From assembly GCF_013520985.1 (NCBI RefSeq), contig NZ_JACDTY010000002.1, forward strand, positions 558,001 to 622,000: 64,000 nucleotides of DNA. Reading direction: 5' to 3'. This DNA is from Mesorhizobium neociceri. GTDB lineage: Bacteria; Pseudomonadota; Alphaproteobacteria; Rhizobiales; Rhizobiaceae. Every line of letters begins with the position of its first letter. Positions within the stretch are counted from its first letter, which is position 1. The translations under genes were made by a program, and so were the position numbers. Below, in pieces: positions 59,676 to 64,000 of the stretch. The notes below the pieces were generated by a model. It made no database searches and was not told the origin of the DNA. It worked only from the letters and a program-made list of their open reading frames with translations.

Positions 59676-60281
59676 ATGGCAGGGCTGCTCGCTCTATCCA
59701 GAACGATTGACCGTGTGAACGAGTTCATCGGCAGGTGGATATCGTGGCTGATCCTGCTGGCAATCCTGGTCAGCGCCGCCAACGCCATCATCCGCAAGGT
59801 CTTCGACACCTCGTCCAACGCCTGGCTGGAACTGCAGTGGTACCTGTTCGGCGCCGCCTTCATGCTGGCCGCCGCTTATACGCTGAAGCAGAACGACCAT
59901 ATCCGCATCGACATCGTCTACGGCATGTGGTCGCGCCGGGTGCAGCACTGGATCGACCTGCTCGGTCATCTCTTCTTCCTGATGCCGTTCGTGACGCTGA
60001 TGGTGATCTATTTCGTGCCTTATGTGTCGCTGTCGTTCCGCAACGGCGAGATGTCGAACAATTCCGGCGGCCTGATCATCTGGCCGGCCAAGGCGATCCT
60101 GCTCGTCGGCTTCTTCCTGCTGGCGCTGCAAGGCATTTCCGAGATCATCAAGAAGATCGCCATCATGCGTGGCGACATGGACGATCCCACCCCGTTCATC
60201 TCGGCGCATGAACAGGCCGAGCTCGAGGCGAAGGCACTCGCCGAAGAAGCCAAGGCGCTCGCCCAGGAGACGCGTCCATGA
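59676..60281 (+). CDS. TRAP transporter small permease (DctQ-like)
   Basis: A 201-residue membrane protein with four helices and the usual N-terminal amphipathic stretch, RWISWLILLAILVSAANAIIRKVF, then AWLELQWYLFGAAFMLAAAYTLKQNDHIRIDIVYG. The C-terminus is a charged Glu/Ala tail of about 25 residues. CAGGGAGGAAT before the ATG is a strong ribosome site. Its stop overlaps the start of the large permease gene by four bases. Confidence 0.92.
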   Translation: MAGLLALSRTIDRVNEFIGRWISWLILLAILVSAANAIIRKVFDTSSNAWLELQWYLFGAAFMLAAAYTLKQNDHIRIDIVYGMWSRRVQHWIDLLGHLFFLMPFVTLMVIYFVPYVSLSFRNGEMSNNSGGLIIWPAKAILLVGFFLLALQGISEIIKKIAIMRGDMDDPTPFISAHEQAELEAKALAEEAKALAQETRP

Positions 60282-62056
60282 TCGAGTTCATCGCCCAGAA
60301 CATGGCGCCGATCATGTTCGCCTCGCTGGTCATCTTCCTGCTGATCGGCTATCCCGTTGCTTTCTCGCTCGCCGCCAACGGCCTGATGTTCTTCTTCATC
60401 GGCGTCGTGCTGTCGCCCTATTCGGGCGGCTCGATCAACCTCGCCTGGCCGCTGCTGCACGCCCTGCCCGACAATTTTTACGGCAGCAGGGTGATGTCCA
60501 ACGACACGCTGCTGGCCATCCCCTTCTTCACCTTCATGGGCATCGTGCTCGAACGATCCGGCATGGCCGAGGACCTGCTCGACACGATCGGCCAGCTGTT
60601 CGGGCCAGTCCGCGGTGGGCTTGCCTATGCCGTGATCTTCGTCGGCGCGCTGCTGGCGGCGACGACCGGCGTGGTGGCGGCGTCGGTCATCGCCATGGGT
60701 CTGATCTCGCTGCCGATCATGCTGCGCTACGGTTACGACCGCCGGGTGGCGTCGGGCGTCATCGCCGCCTCCGGCACATTGGCGCAGATCATCCCGCCAT
60801 CGTTGGTGCTGATCGTGCTAGCCGACCAGCTCGGCAAATCAGTTGGCGACATGTATGCCGGCGCCCTGATCCCGGGACTGGTTCTGACCGGCCTTTACAC
60901 GCTCTACATCCTGATCATGTCGATCGTCCGGCCGAACTCGATGCCGGCGCTGCCGCTGGCGGCACGCACGCTCGGCCACGGCGTGCTCTCGCTGCTGGCG
61001 GCGCTGGTGGTGGCGGTCGCCGTCTCCTATGCCGCCTACCGTTATCTCGCGCCGGCGCATGGCGACAATGCCGATATTCTGGGCGCCAGCGTTGGCGTGA
61101 TCCTGATCTACATCGTGGCGATCGCCGACAAGGGCCTGAACATCAACATGATGTCCAGGCTGGCGCAGCAGGTGATCATCGTTCTGATCCCGCCGCTGGC
61201 GCTGATCTTCCTGGTGCTCGGCACCATCTTCCTCGGCATCGCCACCCCGACCGAAGGCGGCGCCATGGGCGCGGTCGGCGCGCTGTTGATGGCGGCGATG
61301 AAAGGGCGGCTGTCGCTCGACGTGGTCAAACAGGCGCTGGCCTCGACAACGCGGCTGTCGTCCTTCGTGCTGTTCATCCTGATCGGCGCGCGGGTATTCT
61401 CGCTGACGTTCTACGGCGTCAACGGCCACGTCTGGGTCGAGCATTTGTTGACGTCGCTGCCCGGCGGCGAGGTCGGCTTCCTGATCGGCGTCAACATCCT
61501 GGTCTTCGTACTCGCCTTCTTCCTCGATTTCTTCGAGCTCGCCTTCATCATCGTGCCGCTTTTGGCGCCGGCCGCCGACAAGCTCGGCATCGACCTGATC
61601 TGGTTCGGCGTGCTTTTGGGCGTCAACATGCAGACCTCCTTCATGCACCCGCCTTTTGGCTTTGCGCTGTTCTACCTGCGCTCGGTCGCCGCCCGCGTGC
61701 CCTATCTCGACCGCCTCACCGGCAAGCAGATCGCGCCGGTGACCACCGGCCAAATCTATTGGGGCGCGGTACCCTTCGTCTGCATCCAGGTGATCATGAT
61801 CGGGCTGACCATCGCCTTCCCGCAAATGGTCATGCGCTACAAGGGTGCGGCCGTTGACCCGGGCACGATCGAGATCAAGTTGCCGGACATGCCGGGCCTT
61901 GCGCCTCTCGGCACACCACCGCCAGCCGATGGCGGCGCGTCACCCGCGGCGCCACCCTCGAACGATCTGTCGCAACCACCGAACTTCGGCGAGACGCCGC
62001 CCGCCAAGCCGGCGGCGCCTGCAACCGACCTGTCGCAGCCGCCGAATTTCAACTGA
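60278..62056 (+). CDS. TRAP transporter large permease (DctM/TakM-like)
   Basis: A 592-residue permease with 12 or more helices, which carries solute with sodium or proton. Conserved parts include the N-terminal LLIGYPVAFSLA, ATTGVVAASVIAMGLISLPIMLRYGYD, AIPFFTFMG and PPFGFALFYLRSVA. It is longer than the roughly 430-residue DctM because of an extra helical insertion and a Pro-rich tail with DLSQPPNFG and DLSQPPNF repeats, as in the alpha-keto-acid TakPQM type. Substrate is inferred from the TakP-like receptor downstream. Confidence 0.9.
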   Translation: MIEFIAQNMAPIMFASLVIFLLIGYPVAFSLAANGLMFFFIGVVLSPYSGGSINLAWPLLHALPDNFYGSRVMSNDTLLAIPFFTFMGIVLERSGMAEDLLDTIGQLFGPVRGGLAYAVIFVGALLAATTGVVAASVIAMGLISLPIMLRYGYDRRVASGVIAASGTLAQIIPPSLVLIVLADQLGKSVGDMYAGALIPGLVLTGLYTLYILIMSIVRPNSMPALPLAARTLGHGVLSLLAALVVAVAVSYAAYRYLAPAHGDNADILGASVGVILIYIVAIADKGLNINMMSRLAQQVIIVLIPPLALIFLVLGTIFLGIATPTEGGAMGAVGALLMAAMKGRLSLDVVKQALASTTRLSSFVLFILIGARVFSLTFYGVNGHVWVEHLLTSLPGGEVGFLIGVNILVFVLAFFLDFFELAFIIVPLLAPAADKLGIDLIWFGVLLGVNMQTSFMHPPFGFALFYLRSVAARVPYLDRLTGKQIAPVTTGQIYWGAVPFVCIQVIMIGLTIAFPQMVMRYKGAAVDPGTIEIKLPDMPGLAPLGTPPPADGGASPAAPPSNDLSQPPNFGETPPAKPAAPATDLSQPPNFN

Positions 62057-62089
62057 TGCCCAAAGTACCGGTAACTGAGTGAGGACGTC

Positions 62090-63118
62090 ATGAGAGCGGT
62101 GCGCCTGGAAGCGGTGGGCAGCGTTGGGCTGCGGGAAGTCGACAAGCCCGTAGCGGGACCGCAGGATGTTCTCGTGCGCATCGAAGCCTGCGGCGTTTGC
62201 GGCACCGACCGTCACCTCCTCCACGGCGAATTCCCGTCGAGCCCGCCGGTGACACTTGGTCACGAATTCTGCGGCATCGTCGAGGCCGTTGGAGAAGCGG
62301 TTTCCGGCATCGCCGTGGGCGACCGCGTCACCGGAGATCCCAACATCTTCTGCGGGCGCTGCAGCCATTGCCGGGCCGGTCGCGTCAATTTGTGCAGCAA
62401 TCTCAGGGCCATCGGCATCCATCGCGACGGCGGCTTCGCCGACTTTGTCGTGATGCCGCAGAGCCAGGCTTTCCTCCTGCCTGCGGACCTCAAACCAACG
62501 CATGGCGCTTTCTGCGAGCCGCTGGCCTGCTGCCTGCACGCTGTCGACCTCGCCGGCATCAGGCCCGGCGCTTCGGTAGTGGTGCTTGGTGGCGGCGTCA
62601 TCGGCCTGCTTACCGTGCAATTGGCCAGGCTCGCAGGCGCGGCGACAATCATCCTGTCGACGCGGCAAGCCTCCCGCCGGGCGCTCGCCGAAGAGCTCGG
62701 TGCAACCGCGACGGTCGATCCAAGCGCCGTCGACCCGATTGAGGCGATCGCCGGGCCAGCCGGCCTTGTGCCCGGTGGGGTCGACGTGGTGCTTGAATGC
62801 GCTGGTGTCTCCGACACCGTCGAGCAATCGATGCGGCTGGCGAAACCTGGCGGCACGGTGGTGATTGTCGGCGTGATGCCGCAAGGCGTGAAGGTGCCCT
62901 TCGAACCGTTCGATGTGCTGTTTCGCGAACTGAAGGTTCTCGGCTCGTTCATCAACCCTTTCACCCACAGGCGGGCAGCGGACCTTGTCGCGTCCAGGGC
63001 AATCGAGATCGACAAGCTCATCTCAAGACAGGTCGGCCTGGAGGAAGCCCCCTCGGTGATCGCCAACCCGGCAGCGCCAGGCGAGGTCAAGGTGCTGGTG
63101 GTGCCGGGACGAAGCTGA
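62090..63118 (+). CDS. Zinc-dependent alcohol dehydrogenase family protein
   Basis: A 342-residue medium-chain dehydrogenase. Catalytic zinc ligands C37, H58/E59 and E143 (FCEP) and a structural zinc set C88, C91, C94, C102 are all present; the NAD loop is GGGVIGL (about 167-173). It belongs with sorbitol/threonine-type dehydrogenases. It starts 33 bases after the TRAP large permease gene and is probably in the same operon, so it may act on the imported solute. A bidirectional terminator follows. Confidence 0.9.
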   Translation: MRAVRLEAVGSVGLREVDKPVAGPQDVLVRIEACGVCGTDRHLLHGEFPSSPPVTLGHEFCGIVEAVGEAVSGIAVGDRVTGDPNIFCGRCSHCRAGRVNLCSNLRAIGIHRDGGFADFVVMPQSQAFLLPADLKPTHGAFCEPLACCLHAVDLAGIRPGASVVVLGGGVIGLLTVQLARLAGAATIILSTRQASRRALAEELGATATVDPSAVDPIEAIAGPAGLVPGGVDVVLECAGVSDTVEQSMRLAKPGGTVVIVGVMPQGVKVPFEPFDVLFRELKVLGSFINPFTHRRAADLVASRAIEIDKLISRQVGLEEAPSVIANPAAPGEVKVLVVPGRS

Positions 63119-63150
63119 GCCGCTCGGCCTCAGGCTACGCAGGCAAAGAA

Positions 63151-63182
63151 AAACCCCGGGCGAGCCGCCCGGGGTTTCTTTT
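63151..63182. terminator. Bidirectional terminator between convergent genes
   Basis: AAACCCCGGGCG (63151-63162) pairs with CGCCCGGGGTTT (63166-63177), a 12-bp perfect stem with a three-base loop and A/T runs on both sides. It serves both the TRAP operon and the convergent receptor gene. Confidence 0.88.
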
Positions 63183-63199
63183 GAATGTGGCCAGTGTGC

Positions 63200-64000
<801 letters not shown>

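Overview
The window is a high-GC chromosomal segment whose genes point to an alphaproteobacterium of the order Hyphomicrobiales (Rhizobiales), most likely Mesorhizobium or a close relative. The evidence is a CP4-type (class II) EPSP synthase followed by cmk and rpsA, a Ros/MucR-type regulator, a split PntAa/PntAb/PntB transhydrogenase behind an aa3 oxidase subunit IV, a TIGR02300-type acidic protein, many TRAP/ABC solute transporters, and palindromic intergenic repeats of the rhizobial kind. No insertion sequence, integrase, prophage or CRISPR array was seen.

1-11 kb: 5' end of a hydantoinase/oxoprolinase gene, ferredoxin-NADP reductase, deoC with a double-domain (ALDH16-like) aldehyde dehydrogenase, an SDR plus fumarylacetoacetate-hydrolase pair that resembles a deoxy-sugar acid route, a DUF6502/DUF5666 pair, and a MucR-type regulator with an unusual upstream in-frame extension. 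10-15 kb: a divergent flavin monooxygenase/FMN reductase pair, a lipoprotein, two small paralogous proteins, an AHL-lactonase-like hydrolase, tRNA-Ala(GGC). 15-21 kb: housekeeping block aroA-cmk-rpsA, then a MOSC protein. 21-30 kb: a divergent arginine-type catabolic and uptake cluster (amidinohydrolase, TetR, guanidino-oxopentanoate-type decarboxylase facing an ABC transporter and an Ldh-family reductase) around a perfect 7-bp inverted repeat.

30-34 kb: DoxX, NDUFA9-like protein, cytochrome P450, FMN reductase. 34.2-40.5 kb: the most unusual part, a two-gene operon of a trypsin-like protease and a membrane-anchored caspase-like protein whose C-terminal part is AT-rich, bounded on one side by an intact FMN reductase gene and on the other by a decayed copy of the same kind of gene, followed by a second, exported caspase-TPR protein. 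40.6-50 kb: gyrB, a membrane serine hydrolase, the pnt operon with an extra exported-protein gene between pntAb and pntB, a Ca2+/Na+ type antiporter, a 49-residue DUF3096-like protein. 50-57 kb: an acyl-homoserine-lactone-synthase-like (FeeM) acyltransferase, a membrane GGDEF/EAL protein, and a giant indolepyruvate-ferredoxin-oxidoreductase-family enzyme. 57-64 kb: CGNR zinc protein and lipoprotein with overlapping ends, an orphan LivH permease, and a TRAP transporter (small and large permease, a zinc alcohol dehydrogenase and, convergently, the 3' part of a TakP-like solute receptor gene).

All assignments are by reading motifs and family resemblance; no database search was possible. Start codons were chosen from Shine-Dalgarno spacing and family N-termini and several differ from the longest open frame.
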